DNA of 64,000 nucleotides from Ailanthus altissimus (GCA_946807835.1 OX327691.1:2430188-2494187), one strand, 5' to 3'; shown: positions 12,292 through 23,830, numbered from the stretch's first letter. Numbers and translations are program-made. The notes: generated by a model from the letters alone, not told the origin.

Positions 12292-14386
12292 TGCACAGCG
12301 GAAGATTACATATAATGAACACAGAAATTAACATTTGATTAACTGAAAATTCGAGATTGAGAAAATCACCAATGAAGCCTTTGGATTAATTTTCTTTGAA
12401 GTCCACCAATGAAATGGATCTTTGATCAATTCTAGCAATCAACAAGGGTGGGTTTGATTGTCTAGAATGGCAGCATCTTAATCCAGCTTTTGTGTTTAAC
12501 ACTTAAACATTTTTCAAAGTTAAACCATTTAACTTAATTAAATTTGTTTTTCCTTTTATTCAACTCTTGAATAAATAAAACAAATCTTGTTTTTAGTTAT
12601 TACATTTAGTAACCATTAATTCAATTTGTTTTGTTGTTCTAACACTTAAAACACAAAACAAACAATTTCAATTTCTCAAATTGAATTGGCTCCCAAAATG
12701 CAAAACCTAAAAAACTAAATCAATTTCTGAATTTTGAATTTCATTTCACTTTATATATTAATGCATTAATTCCAAACTAATTTGAATTTCATTTGCATTT
12801 CATTTGGCTTAACCTAACCTTAGTTAACATTTAACCTTAGTTAGATTATTTTAACTTAACCTTTAAGTTAATAAATATTTAATTAATTTAACTATAGTTA
12901 ACTAACTTAACCATGGTTAGGTTAACCTTTACTTAACCTTTAAGTAAGGTTAACTTAATTAACTATATGATTAACCTTTAATCATAGTTAATTAAATCAT
13001 TTATTTAACAATTAAATAAATAAATATTTATTCTTATTATTTAACAATTAAATAATCATAAAGTGAAATTACTATTATATCCTTACTCGGTTACCAAGTT
13101 AACCTAAAGTGGGTCCCACCAATTTAACCACATACTTTAGTTAACGTAACCTTAGTAATTGCTGAATTATACTGTATTGAACAATTCAATACGGTACACT
13201 GCCCAAGTGCTCAAAGAGTACATTTCATATTGGGACTCTCTAGGTCTACACCCGATTTGTCAAATGGAACTGTTCCATTAATTCGTAATCGATGCCCCAC
13301 GCACACGTTACGAATATTACAAATCAGCGTGTCAGACCATACAAGTTGAGGTCATAACGTATACGTATAATCCTTCTATCATTTATATCCTAGATGTGCG
13401 GGGATATAGATCAGCACCGTCAAATCCCCATTTGCTCATCCATAAACTTATCTCCAGATTCGTATCTCTATAAACAATATACGCAAACACTTTTGCTATA
13501 TTGTTTAACCCTATGGGAAACTCTTTTCCCGGGTTTATGCTTGTGGCCACAAGACTTTATGAAATATAATCTCGGAGCATCGGATATACAACTTACCTAC
13601 GTAAGCTGACGGATCCCGTATCTACGCACACCGGACTCCATGAGCATCGGACTATACCCAGCGACACATAGCGGTCAGACCATGAAAGGTCTCTGACATA
13701 TGTGGAACCAAAGCATGATGGATCACTCACAAGACCACCGTGGCGCTCAGGTCAAAGGACCACGAATACTACTCAACTCGAGAGGACCTTCCTTTGACGG
13801 TGTCATAGGATATCTATTGGGGTCCTCATAAGTCTGTTCAGTATCCAGTCTTGACTGGATACCCGCATGCCTATACAAGCTCTAAGCTCATGGTCAGCTA
13901 AGAACAACCATCTGAACCAGTCAGATATAAACATACACTAATCTATATAAAGTGAATCACCGATAGACCCGCATTAGTGATTATAGATCAGGAACATTAT
14001 CTTTGAGACATACTTACATAATGATATTTCTTAACACCTATTGCAACTCTTTGCAACTATATCATTACAAGTATACTCTCAGGTCTTTGTCCCATTATAG
14101 ACAAGGTTCTAACTCTTTAGACCTCGCTGACTCTTATAACCTGCTAACTCTTAACAGTGCTAACTTTTAGCATTTATAACTCTCAGCTTTGCTAACTATT
14201 AGTTCTGATCTAAACTCCTTTAGACCAGATCTGAACTCTTTCAGATCAAACAATGTCTGTAATGTTACAAGCATTATACCATATTAATATGATATTAACA
14301 ATCTTTATTCGAAATGTTTATTGTATAAATATTAACAATTAATATTTATACAATATTGGAATGGCACGTGAGCACCAGCTCCAACA
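12292..14386 (-). mobile_element. LTR, family 2 copy 2 (about 2.1 kb, reverse orientation)
   Basis: The minus strand begins TGTTGGAGCTGGTGCTCACG at 14386 and ends CCGCTGTGCA at 12292, giving TG...CA termini. It is homologous to copies 1 and 3. About 12780-13040 is a low-complexity stretch of TTAACC/TTAAGTTAA phrases. No clear target duplication, internal region or second LTR is visible. Short ORFs within (such as 13394-13609) are conserved LTR sequence, not genes. Confidence 0.8.
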
Positions 14387-15013
14387 GAACTAACATGTGA
14401 CATCACATATAAGTAACGTTTTTGATTGGAGTGTATCTCAGGTATAGTTGATTTTACCAAAAAATGGGGCTTCCATCAGCGCGCAACTCCTCTATTGGCC
14501 GACAAATAGCAGCCGATGAAGGGCTAAAATGGGCAATAATGGTAAATAGTAAACAAGTCATTTTATTTTGTTGTAAATTAAAATAATAATAAAGTTTGAT
14601 AAAAAATAATAATCCTTTTTTTATTAGTTAAAATTTATTAAAATTCGAATTTACATTTTCAAATTGTTATATGAAAAATTTAAAAATAAATTTTTAAAAT
14701 GAATTAATTGTCCTTATAATAATAAACTATGTAGGATAAATATAGTGTAAAAAATATTTATCTGCAGCAAATATATGGTCATCATGTGTATGATGTTAAA
14801 CCGTATGATCCTATATAAATTAGGCTACCAATTTGAAAGTCAATTTGAATTTTAATTACATTAACTGTTAAAATTTGATAACCAATTTAATTGAATTTGG
14901 TTAAATATTACAATTGCAAAATATTTCGATTACGATGACGTTAATTGTTATAAATTAATTTCAAATTTTAATTTAAATAACATTATATGTTATAATGAAA
15001 AATTCAAAGATAA
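14387..15013. other. AT-rich non-coding stretch
   Basis: Strongly AT-rich sequence with AATTTGAAT-type phrases leading into the minisatellite. I see no gene or recognisable mobile element. Confidence 0.5.
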
Positions 15014-15712
15014 TGGGAACATAAAGTATATTAAGTGGGAATGTATAATGTGTGAAATCGAAACATGTAGTATGTGAAATGGGAATGTGTAGTATCTGAA
15101 GTGGGAACGTGTAGTATGTAAAGTGAGAACGTGTAGTATGTGAAGTGGAAACGTGTAGTATATGAAGTGAGAATATATAGTATATGAAGTGGGAACATGT
15201 AGTATCGAAACATGTAGTATGTGAAGTGGAAACGTGTAGTATATGAAGTGGGAACATGTAGTATGTAAAGTAGGAACATAAAATATATTAAGTGGGAACA
15301 TATAGTATGTGAAGTGAGAACGTGTAGTATGTGAAGTGGGAACATGTAATATGTGAAGTGAGAACGTGTAGTATATGAAGTGGGAATGTGTAGTATGTGA
15401 AGTGAGAACATTTAATATGTTAAATGAGAATGTATATTATGTGAAGTGGGAACATTTAATATGTTAAACGAGAATGTGTAGTATGTGAAGTGAGAACGTG
15501 TAGTATGTGAAGTGGGAACATGTAGTATGTGAAGTGGGAACGTGTAGTATATGAAGTGGGAACGTGTAATATATAAAGTGGGAACGTGTAGTATGTGAAG
15601 TGAGAACCTGTAGTATGTGAAGTGAGAACATGTAGTATGTGAAGTGGAAATATGTAGTACGTTAAGTGGGAACATTTAATATGTTAAGTGAGAACATGTA
15701 GTATGTTAAGTT
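15014..15712. repeat. 22-bp minisatellite array, about 31 units
   Basis: The unit is AAGTGGGAACGTGTAGTATG plus TG, repeated head to tail with substitutions (GTGGGA/GTGAGA, AACGTG/AACATG, TATGTG/TATATG/TATGTT). One unit near 15200 is truncated. Because 22 is not a multiple of 3, the minus strand stays open in several frames and yields His/Thr/Tyr-rich pseudo-ORFs (14973-15675), which I do not treat as genes. Related single units occur at about 15785 and 15995. Confidence 0.93.
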
Positions 15713-16722
15713 GGTAATCAACAACGCCCTAAGAATATGAAAATGAGGATATAAGCCCATTTGCAAAGTGAAAATGGCTAATAGTAAGAATACGTAGTAT
15801 ATTAAGTACGAACGCATATAATGTTTTTCGTATTTATTTAATATAATTTTATAACATATATAAAAACCATACTTATATAAGACACTTATAAATTCCAATC
15901 ACTTTTATTATATCACATATTTTCAGTGGTAACTGACAACTCGACATGGTTAATTAAGTAAGGATATAGACCCTTTTATAGGTGAAAACAACAAGTAGTG
16001 AGAACATGTAGTATCATATTGGAAATATATGTGACCTATATATACTTAATTCAATTTTTTATTTTTTTAAAAATATATGTAAACTATACTTATGTCGGCC
16101 ACTCAGATAGGGTACTTAAATACTATAAATTTGGCGGAAAACTACACTTTTGTAAGTTTATATTTTGTCATCCTGTACCACCCAACCAAACTATGTGATA
16201 ATAATGGTTGTGGGTCGCCATCCTGCATGTATTCAATGTGCACAACATTTGTTGGTGGTTTTCCACTGTGTATATTACCCGTTATGTACCTTTAAAGGTC
16301 GGTATGGACTGTCAAAAATTTATTGAACTACATCAACAAAATTTCCTTTTAAAGTCATTCATTTTATTTGCATTTATACATGTGCAATCTGTATATTCCT
16401 TTAATGAAAATCAATTAGAATTCAACACAAGTTTACAACAGATCTGTATACTTACCATCAAGAAACCTTGCTTCTAAGCCAATACATGGGGACTTTTACC
16501 TCTGCCGTGGCAATTGTGGTTTTGCCAAATTTGTTGAAGAACTGGGATTGTCCATACCTTTTGGGTTCATCTATATCTTCGAGAAAATAAATATTTGGCG
16601 GGTGTTAGCGTCTTGTTTCCCTTCACTTGCTAATGATGTTGATTGATTGTGAATATAACTTAAACATAAGTTAGAAGAAACCAAATATCCCCATTAGTAC
16701 ATTAAATGTTCCAATTTCCTTA
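15713..16722. other. Non-coding spacer with a diverged duplication next to the minisatellite
   Basis: About 15712-15815 and 15925-16015 are diverged copies of one segment. Both have a GGTAA start, then AGGATATA(A/G)(G/A)CCC, then a minisatellite-like unit ending GTAGTAT. The rest (16020-16722) shows no recognisable gene. LTR copy B starts at 16723. Confidence 0.5.
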
Positions 16723-19501
16723 TGTAATATCCAATCCCTATTAGTAGTATTGGCGCCTAGATTTTGGTATAGAGCAAATAAGACACCGTAGGGTTACTCG
16801 ATTTTAACCCTATTAGAATTATTCCCTTTATAGTGCACGTGAGAGATATTAGACCTAATTTGGTAATTTCACACTCGATCGGTGCGCCGGACGACCCTAG
16901 AATATTTTTAGAATTTTTCTCTATTGGCTTAGAAAAGGAAATCCTAATTTACTACGTGAATTTCCATTTAAGGGTTATGAATGGAACAAGCCTTTGTTGA
17001 GAAATATAATCCATATATTAGAGAATGGACCAATTAGAAAAAATCTCATGGATTGCCAAGTTGGAAGTTCTAGTTAGTTCTTTGAACTATTCTAACTAGA
17101 TAGTTACAAATGAACTAATTACATAATTAGTTTTTAACTAATGGCAAATTAGTAATTTTGAGTAAGTTGAAGGGCAAAATAGTCAATTGAGGGAGCACTA
17201 TATATATGTTAGAAGTGTGTAGAATTTTCAAGTGATCAAAAAGCAAACACTTAGAGCAAAAAGGAGAGCAAATTCGGGCAAGGTGAAGAGGTGCTGCGAC
17301 AGTGAAATTTTAGTTTTTGTTTTTATAATTTTTCATGTGTAATCAAGCTAAAATAAGGTTACATATGAATCCTTAAGCTCAATTGAAGCCTCAATTAGTG
17401 GAAATTCAAGAAAAAGAGGTAAGAAAAATATTGTTTTATGAGTTTGATAAGTGAACTTTCAAGAATGCTCCAATTGACATTCTTATGTGTATTCTTGGCT
17501 TAGATTGAGTTGAATTCTAGTTTAGAGCTTGAAGGAGTCATCAATTTGAAGAAATTGACAAGGTAAGAATTAGGGTTTTTGGTGATGTTGTTGTAGAGAT
17601 TTCAATTGGTTGTAATTAGGGCTTTAGAATGAAATTGGCATGATTTTGTTGTAATTGGAACAAGAAATTGAGAAAAGGAATGTGTTGGAACCTAGGGTGA
17701 AATTCTGCCACTTTAGCAAAGTTTGGAATTGAGTGGTGTTTTGATTGAATTGTTGTGTAAATGGTGCATATTATAAATTGAATGTATATGGTTGGTGGAA
17801 AAACCAAAAATGAAGAAAATGGGACATAATTGTCCATGTTGGAAAGGTGAAGGGCAATTATGTCCAACCAAGTTATAAGGTGTTCAATAATTTTCAGGGC
17901 GCCGGATGGTGAGTTAGTTTCGATTATGGCTCCGTAACTAAAATCGGGAAGTAGTATGCATCCGAGCTTTGTATGCCGATTAGGGCGTTTAGTAGTTAAA
18001 TGAGATTCTAGCATTCGATTTAGTTCTAAATGTCATTTGTGGCGTGTAGGTGAAGATAACCGAGAGCGTTAACGGGAGCAAAAATCGGGAGCGAAATTGA
18101 GCGTGGAGCGGTTGTGAGTGGAAATCTGCTATTTCTTTTACTTTGCGTTTATTATGTTTTCGCATAATGAATATGCATGTTTTATGAGCTTTCGATGCAT
18201 ATTATGATTTATGATCTTGATATATATTCATAGACATGCCTTTACATGTTCGAATTGAGAAACAGTTTTAAAATTTCTGCATTCGTTTTTAAGGGCATTG
18301 GTACCCTCAGATTATAGTGGTGATGATTGTATTAGACCTGGCTGGTATATCCCGTGCACATGGACAGGTCTTGGGGGTGTGTCACTAACTCCGAAAAGTC
18401 AGGAAGTTGAGTCATGTGAGTCGCTCTATGTGTACGGGGTATTGTCTCGCTATATGCATGCGATGTAGGATTTCGCTGCATAGCCAGTGAGATGTCTTGA
18501 GATGTCACTGTGGGTGCTGCTAGTTGAGGTGCCCCGTGACCTACTCACGTGTGCGGTGCTAGTTGAGTCGCTGCGTGGGTATAGAGCTTTAGGGTTACCA
18601 TTGGTATAGTTTAGAAAGAAAATGGCCGAGCGAGGATTTTACTAGTTTTCGATTTACCGATAGCATTTATGCATTTATATGCACACAGCAGTTATTATGT
18701 TATACAGATTCTGAATATAGTTTTCCAAAGATGTAGATAAAACCCACTCGGTAAGATTTCAATAGCATATGATGTTAGAAACCATTTTACAGTTTTACAT
18801 TAGTTTTAGAAGCATGATTTCTGCATGAACTTTAGAATTTGCTATCTATACTTGATGTTATTTTATTGAAATTTTATTTGCACTCACTGAGCTCCTTTAG
18901 TTCACCCGTTTTGTGTTTTATGTTTTCTTAACCCCTTTCCCAGGTGCAGGTCTCGGTACGCAAGCTGCTGATTCTCCTATTGCTGAGTAGTGGGCCGAAT
19001 CCAAAGATCATTTTTTGTACATGTAAATGTGCTAAATAGCACCTTTTACTTTATGCATAATAGTTGTAGGCATGTATATTTGGATGTATGTTTTGAACCG
19101 CGAAGATGAGATTTCAATTTTATGATGATCGTTCTTTTTACTTTTATGATTACGCTTATTTGTGATTCAAATGAATAATTGAGTAGTGTTGGATTTGATT
19201 TGGAAAGGACCGGAGGTATGAATTGGTAGAATTGAGATGTATTGGAAATAGAAGTGAAATTTCTTTGCAGGTTTTATATGAAATTTCTGAAAAACAGGGG
19301 AAACTCTGTCCGTTTGTTTTCAAAATTAAGATGTCATTTTTATGTATGTTACTAGACCTTCTTAGTAGTAACAAGAATTAAAAGGGGGTTCGTCTTGCGG
19401 AATTTCTCAACTTACCCAGTTAGGTTCGGAGGAACTTCCGTCGGGGTGCCCGGCAGGGCCGCTGGGATCTATAGTAGAGGGTCTCGGGTCGGGTCCTGTT
19501 A
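16723..19501 (+). mobile_element. LTR, family 1 copy B (2,779 bp), no target duplication
   Basis: It starts TGTAATATCC and ends GGGTCCTGTTA, so the terminal CA has become TA. It is full-length and collinear with copies A and C. The five bases before it (CCTTA) differ from the five after it (GGAGT), so it lacks a target duplication. Directly downstream is the protease region of a Tat-type gypsy pol in the same orientation, yet the upstream flank is not gypsy-like. This fits recombination between two insertions or a deletion that removed the gypsy 5' half. Most of copy B is closest to copy C, but about 18165-18620 is nearly identical to copy A. Confidence 0.88.
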
Positions 19502-19639
19502 GGAGTGGTAACCCTCCCTCTCACCATTGAACGAAGGCCTTATGAGAAGACAGTGATGACCAGGTTCGTAGTGGTATACTGCCCAGAGTCCTCCTCAGGT
19601 GACCGTTCATGGTGAATGCTAATGCGGCCTTGTACATTT

Positions 19640-19850
19640 ATGTTGTTGCTAGCAAATACCACTAGTTTTGGTTTTGGATCTTCCAAATCATTCTCGCAGG
19701 AGATCCGGACCCATTTTTTTCTGATCCTTCGATAAAAAGATTCATTCTCTTCATAAAAAATCGGAGGTAGAACCAATAAAGATTTCTTTTTCGATTCATT
19801 CCTGGAGTTGAATACCTCATTCAAGAATTGTTTTGCATTACCTGAAGATA
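19640..19850 (-). pseudogene. ycf1: Chloroplast ycf1 fragment (NUPT) inserted in gypsy pol
   Basis: The minus strand reads [10 protein letters not shown], then [20 protein letters not shown], then [18 protein letters not shown] and VVFASNNI. I recognise this as a conserved C-terminal stretch of plastid ycf1 (Tic214). On the left, ycf1 similarity stops after FASNNI near 19640. On the right, gypsy protease/RT-linker coding resumes near 19853 ([16 protein letters not shown] in the + frame). The gypsy flanks match their expected order on both sides, so the plastid DNA was captured inside the element, by insertion or during break repair. Few changes from the plastid consensus suggest a fairly recent transfer. 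Not functional here. Confidence 0.85.
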
Positions 19851-20009
19851 AAATTCCCCGCGGGAGAAGGAATCGGAGTAGCGTCGGGAGATCAAAAAGT
19901 GGCAAGGAGCTATTGCATAGTCACGGCAAAAAGGCATTTTTTATTTTCGCCATTGATCTAAGAGAGGGAATCCTCAAATCCCCAGAGCCAGTGGAGGAGA
20001 TAAAAGAAC

Positions 20010-20894
20010 TTCAGGTCAAGGTCAGGGAACTTGGGAAGATAGTCAGGATGGGAGCCCAGTTGGGGCCAGAAGTCGAGCAAGAGCCGACCTATTTGATTCG
20101 GGAGTTCTCAAATGTCTTTGCCTGGTCCCACCAAGATATGCTCGAAATTAACCTATGGTTGGCCGCCATAAGTGTTCTATCTGCCCTATGTCTCAACCAG
20201 TCAAGCAAAAGAGACGAATCTTCAATCAGGAGTGGAACGGAGCTATAGCAGAAAAGGTAGAAAATTGCTGGTGGCCCAGTTTATTAGGGAGATTCACTAC
20301 CCGAAATGGTTGTCCAACGTGGTAATGGTAAAGAAGGCAAGTGGAAAGTGGAGAATGTGTGTTAACTTCATTGATCTGAATAAGGCGTGCCCCAAAGACA
20401 GCTTCTCACTCTCCAAGATTGACCAACTAGTGGATACAACAGCAGGGCACAAGCTATTAAGTTTCATGGATACCTTTTCTGGCTATAATCAGATCCCGAT
20501 ATTTCCCCCCAACCAAGAAAAAATATCCTTCATCACCCACCAAGGGACCTATTGCTACCAGGTGATGCCGTTCAATTTGAAAAATGCAGGAGTCACCTAT
20601 TAAATGTTGGTAAACAAGCTTTTCAAAAAACTAATCAGTAAAAATATAGAAGTATACGTAGATGACATGATAGCCAAGTCAGTGAAGGCAGCCAACCATG
20701 TGACCGACCTCAGAGAAGCCTTCATGGCGCTAATGGGGAATAGAATGAAATTGAACCCTGAGAAGTGCATCGTCGGGGTAAAATCTGAAAAATGCTTAGG
20801 CTTCATGGTGAGCCAACGGGGGATAGAGGCCAACCTAGATAAACTCCGAGCTATTTTAAAAATGAAGTCCCTGAGTACAGTGAAAGAGATCTAG
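20010..20894 (+). pseudogene. Gypsy reverse transcriptase domain
   Basis: The N-terminal linker reads REFSNVFAWSHQDMLEI. The polymerase core then has GKWRMCVNFIDLNKACPKDS, LLSFMDTFSGYNQI, FITHQGTYCYQVMPFNLKNA, a stop at 20601-20603, and the catalytic EVYVDDMIAKS (YVDD intact). The stop replaces the conserved Gln of the TYQRLVNK motif. The thumb ends at GFMVSQRGIEAN. Reverse transcription by this copy would fail because of the stop and upstream frameshifts. Confidence 0.92.
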
Positions 20895-20909
20895 CGGCTA
20901 ACTGGCAGG

Positions 20910-21503
20910 ATTGTGGCACTAAACATATTCATCTCCAAAGCCATTGACAAATGCTTCACCTTTTTTAAAGCCATCAAGAAAAAGGGGAAGGATCGGTGGA
21001 CTGAAAAATGCAAGCAAGCCTTTCAGCAGCTAAAGACCTACCTCTCTGAACTAGTATACCTGGCGATTTCGATACAAAGGGAGCCGTTGGTAGTATACCT
21101 GGGACTCTCAGAACGGGCTATCAGCTCAGTCCTCGCCAGAGAAGAATGAGGGTACAACGACTAGTGTACTATACAAGTAGGGCCCTCACCGAGGAAGAAA
21201 CTCGATACCCTCTCCCTAAACAAATTGGTTTTTGCACTAATCGTGATGGGGAGGAAGCTGCGGCCCTATTTCCAAGCACACACCATCATGGTGTTAACCA
21301 ATCAACCACTTAGACAAATCTTGTACAAGCGGGACTTATTAAGCCAATTGGTTAAATGGTCCATGGAGTTGAGCGAATTCGACATTCATTACCGGCCCCA
21401 AACTGCCATTAAAGGGCAGGCCTTGGCTGATTTTGTGGCCGAAAGCATCTACGAGATAGTCACCGGTCAGGAAGTCCTCGAGATAAATTCAGAAGCATAT
21501 TGA
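20910..21503 (+). pseudogene. Gypsy RNase H domain (first)
   Basis: The connection and RNase H region reads DRWTEKCKQAFQQLKTYL, then LVVYLGLSERAISSVLAREE followed by a stop, then a damaged RALTEEETRYPLP and KLRPYFQAHTIMVLTNQPLR, ending in SQLVKWSMELSEFDIHYRPQ. The order matches gypsy RNase H, with the canonical DAS/YxxSR catalytic area degraded. It is split by a frameshift and stops between 21149 and 21225. Confidence 0.85.
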
Positions 21504-21504
21504 T

Positions 21505-21936
21505 GGGGCATTTAACCTGCAGGGAAGTCGGGCGAGGATCGTCTTCATCAGCTCCGAAGGAGACGAGATTAGGTGCGCTATTCGCTTTGGGTTCAAAGCT
21601 TCAAACAACAAGGCAGAATACGAAGCTCTCTTAGCCGGATTAAGAGTGGCTCAAGCATTAGCCGCTAAGATGGTGCTGGTCAAGAGCGACTCTCAGTTGG
21701 TGGTAAACCAGGTCAACAACGATTTCGAAGCAAGAGAGGAAATAATGGCCGCTTACCTTGCAATGGTACGGAAGTTGATCGAACAGTTTAGGGAGATAAA
21801 AGTGGAGCTGATCCTGAGGAACAAGAATCATCAAGCTGATGTCATTGCTCGAATGGTGTCAGCAGAAGACATCAGTATTCCCAGTACGGTACCTATGGAA
21901 TTCTTGTCGAAACCAAGTACCCAGAAAGGCGAGTAG
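21505..21936 (+). pseudogene. Second, archaeal-type RNase H (aRNH) domain
   Basis: Reads DGAFNLQGS, then IRFGFKASNNKAEYEALLAG, LVKSDSQLVVNQVNNDFEAR and LRNKNHQADVIARMVSAED. The catalytic pattern D...E...D...D is visible (DGA, AEYEALL, KSDSQL, QADVIAR). This extra domain identifies the Tat lineage. It is nearly free of stops, in contrast to the rest of pol. Confidence 0.85.
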
Positions 21937-21949
21937 ATCGCGCAAATAG

Positions 21950-23200
21950 AATCAACGCCAAGCTGGATGGACCCCATCAAGGACTACATTTTGAATGGAA
22001 TGGTTCCGGGTGACAAAAAGGAAGCCCGAAGAATTAAATACTAGGCCGCAAGATACTTGATGATTGAGAGGGTATTGTATCGAAGGGGTTTCTCTCACCC
22101 CTATATGATGTGCCTGAACCCCGCGGAGGCAGAGTGGGTCTTAAGGAAAATTCACAAACGGGTATGCAACCATCATTCAGGGAGGGAAGCTTTCGCCCAT
22201 AAAGTCTTCCAAACTAGTTATTATTGGGCTACGGTCCTTCATGATGCTAAACACTTGGTTCAGCGCAACAGCATGTCAGAAATTCATAGATAGGATTCAA
22301 CCACCTATAAGGGAGCTGACCACAATGAGTAGGTTATGGCCATTCGCCTAGTGGGGCTTGACTTGATCGGGCTACTCCCCCAAGGCAAGGGGTCATGCAA
22401 GTATGTGGTCGTGGCGGTTGACTATTTCACAAAATGGATCGAGGCCGAGCCACTATCAAAAATCATGGAGAAGAATATCTGTGATTTTGTATGGAAAAAT
22501 ATGATCTGTCGGTATGGCATCCCCCACACCATCGTCATTGACCATGAGAAACAGTTCAACAACAACAACTTTAAGCAATTTTGTGAGCAACTGGGAGTAA
22601 GACCGTCGTTCCTCTCCCTAGCACACCCTAAAACCAACGGGCAAGTCGTATCCTTCAATAAGTTACTCAAAAAGCTACTAAAGAAGAAACTGGTGAAAAG
22701 GAAAGGAGTATGGGTAGAAGAGTTACCGTAAGTACTATAGGCATGACTCATAAGACAGCCACTGGTGAGACACCATTCTCCTTAGCCTTTGAAAGCAAAG
22801 CAGATCCCCGGGAAGATTGGACTCTATCGAACAGCTTCAGAACTTGATAAAATGGGGGTTTGGCTAAGCTTTTCCAAGTACTAAGCTTCTCTAAAATGAT
22901 CAATGACGACCTGATAAAATGGGGGTTGGACTCGATCGAACAGCTTCAGAACTGGGCCCAGATCCGAGTAGTAGCCTACTAGCAAAAAGTGACCAGATAC
23001 TATAACAAGAAGGTCAGGGCCCAAAGTTTTGAAGAGGGAGACTTAGTGCTACGAAGAGGGGTGCTCAACACGAAGAACCCCACAGACGGAGTCCTGGGTC
23101 CTACTTGGGAAGAGCCATACAAGATCCTTAGGCCTGTAGGAGGGGTGTACGAATTCGAAGGAATAGATGGGCGAGCCATTAGAAAACCATAAAACATCGA
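21950..23200 (+). pseudogene. Gypsy integrase domain, catalytic Glu replaced
   Basis: The HHCC-type N-terminal region is degraded (VLYRRGFSHPYMMCL through KIHKRVCNHHSG and a later Cys pair region). The core has GLDLIGLLPQGKG with a first Asp, IDHEKQF with the second Asp, and HPKTNGQVVSFNKLL, where the expected Glu after GQV is Val (GTA). The C-terminal domain includes YYNKKVRAQSFEEGDLVLRR and GPTWEEPYKILRPV, a GPY-like module. A short direct duplication of AAAATGGGGGTTGG-type sequence sits at 22850-22930. The missing Glu alone would block strand transfer. Confidence 0.88.
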
Positions 23201-23225
23201 ACTATTAAGAAAATACTATCTCTAA

Positions 23226-23506
23226 GCTTTCGTTTGTAACCCCTCCCTGTATCAACATCATACTTAAATGAAAATTCTCGATTCTTTTCTTCTTGTTGCA
23301 TGGATATTTGCGAGGAGCAATTAAACCGGAGCACAGAATGAGCCACCAGAGCAGGCAGGAGCACTTGGATTATTTGATAAAAGGTTTTGCATCGAACCAC
23401 CTGAAATAGCATACCGCATCCCATATTAGGATCCGCATGACGCCATCCTCATAAAGACATCCTCATTTTTTAACAAGGCATCACCGTGTCTCAAGGAATA
23501 TTCTCA
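23226..23506. other. Gypsy sequence downstream of integrase
   Basis: Untranslated sequence following the pol end. It holds no recognisable gene and leads into the 65-bp tandem repeats. Long untranslated 3' regions are usual for Tat elements. Confidence 0.5.
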
Positions 23507-23830
23507 CCATCACCGGCTCGACGCTCGCAGAGTAATTTGCCATGATCGGTTTGACTTTTGTTCTATTTTTTCCATCACCGACTCCATGCTCGCAGAGCGA
23601 TTTTCCCTGATCGGTTTGACCTTTTATTCTATTCTCACCATGACCAACTCAATGCTCGCGGAGCAATTCACTGTGATCGGTTCGACTTTGGTTTTATTTT
23701 CACCATCACCGACTCGACGCTCGCAGAGCAATTCGCCATGATCAGTTCGACTTTCATTTTATTTTCACCATCACCAGCTCGACGTTCACAGAGCGATTTG
23801 CCGTGATCGGTTCGACTCTCGTTCTGCAGC
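23507..23830. repeat. Five tandem units of about 65 bp in the gypsy 3' region
   Basis: Each unit runs CCATCACCGACTCGACGCTC, then GCAGAGCAATTCGCCATGATC, then GGTTCGACTTT and a TTCTATTTTCA tail. Five diverged copies follow head to tail. Tandem repeats between integrase and 3' LTR are a known habit of Tat/Ogre-type elements, so I read this as part of the element. The open frame at 23558-23806 is an artefact. Confidence 0.88.

Larger units (their letters stand above)
19502..23225 (+). pseudogene. pol: Ty3/gypsy (Tat-type) pol, 5'-truncated and decayed
   Basis: Domains in order are a protease end (GVVTLPLTIE, 19503-19532), reverse transcriptase (about 20010-20890), RNase H (about 20910-21500), a second archaeal-type RNase H (about 21505-21930) and integrase (about 21950-23200). 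Two RNase H domains in tandem are the hallmark of the plant Tat lineage, so I assign it there. Gag, PBS and 5' LTR are missing; the left edge is LTR copy B. Frames are broken by stops, several explicable as C-to-T changes (CAA to TAA at 20601-20603, CAG to TAG at 20892-20894). A chloroplast fragment is inserted at about 19640-19850. No flanking LTR of this element's own family is recognised. Confidence 0.9.

Noticed and set aside
12106..12315. Possible small secreted protein with a hydrophobic N-terminus
   Set aside because: The frame runs into an LTR at 12292 and has no recognisable family or supporting context.
14973..15675. Minus-strand ORFs rich in His, Thr and Tyr
   Set aside because: They are translations of the 22-bp minisatellite, open in several frames because the unit lacks stops.
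15014..15712. CRISPR-like array
   Set aside because: Units are contiguous with no unique spacers, and the context is a plant genome.
19808..19852. ATG start of a 146-residue plus-strand ORF
   Set aside because: Its first residues read the ycf1 insertion backwards; only the later part is gypsy, and in several frames.
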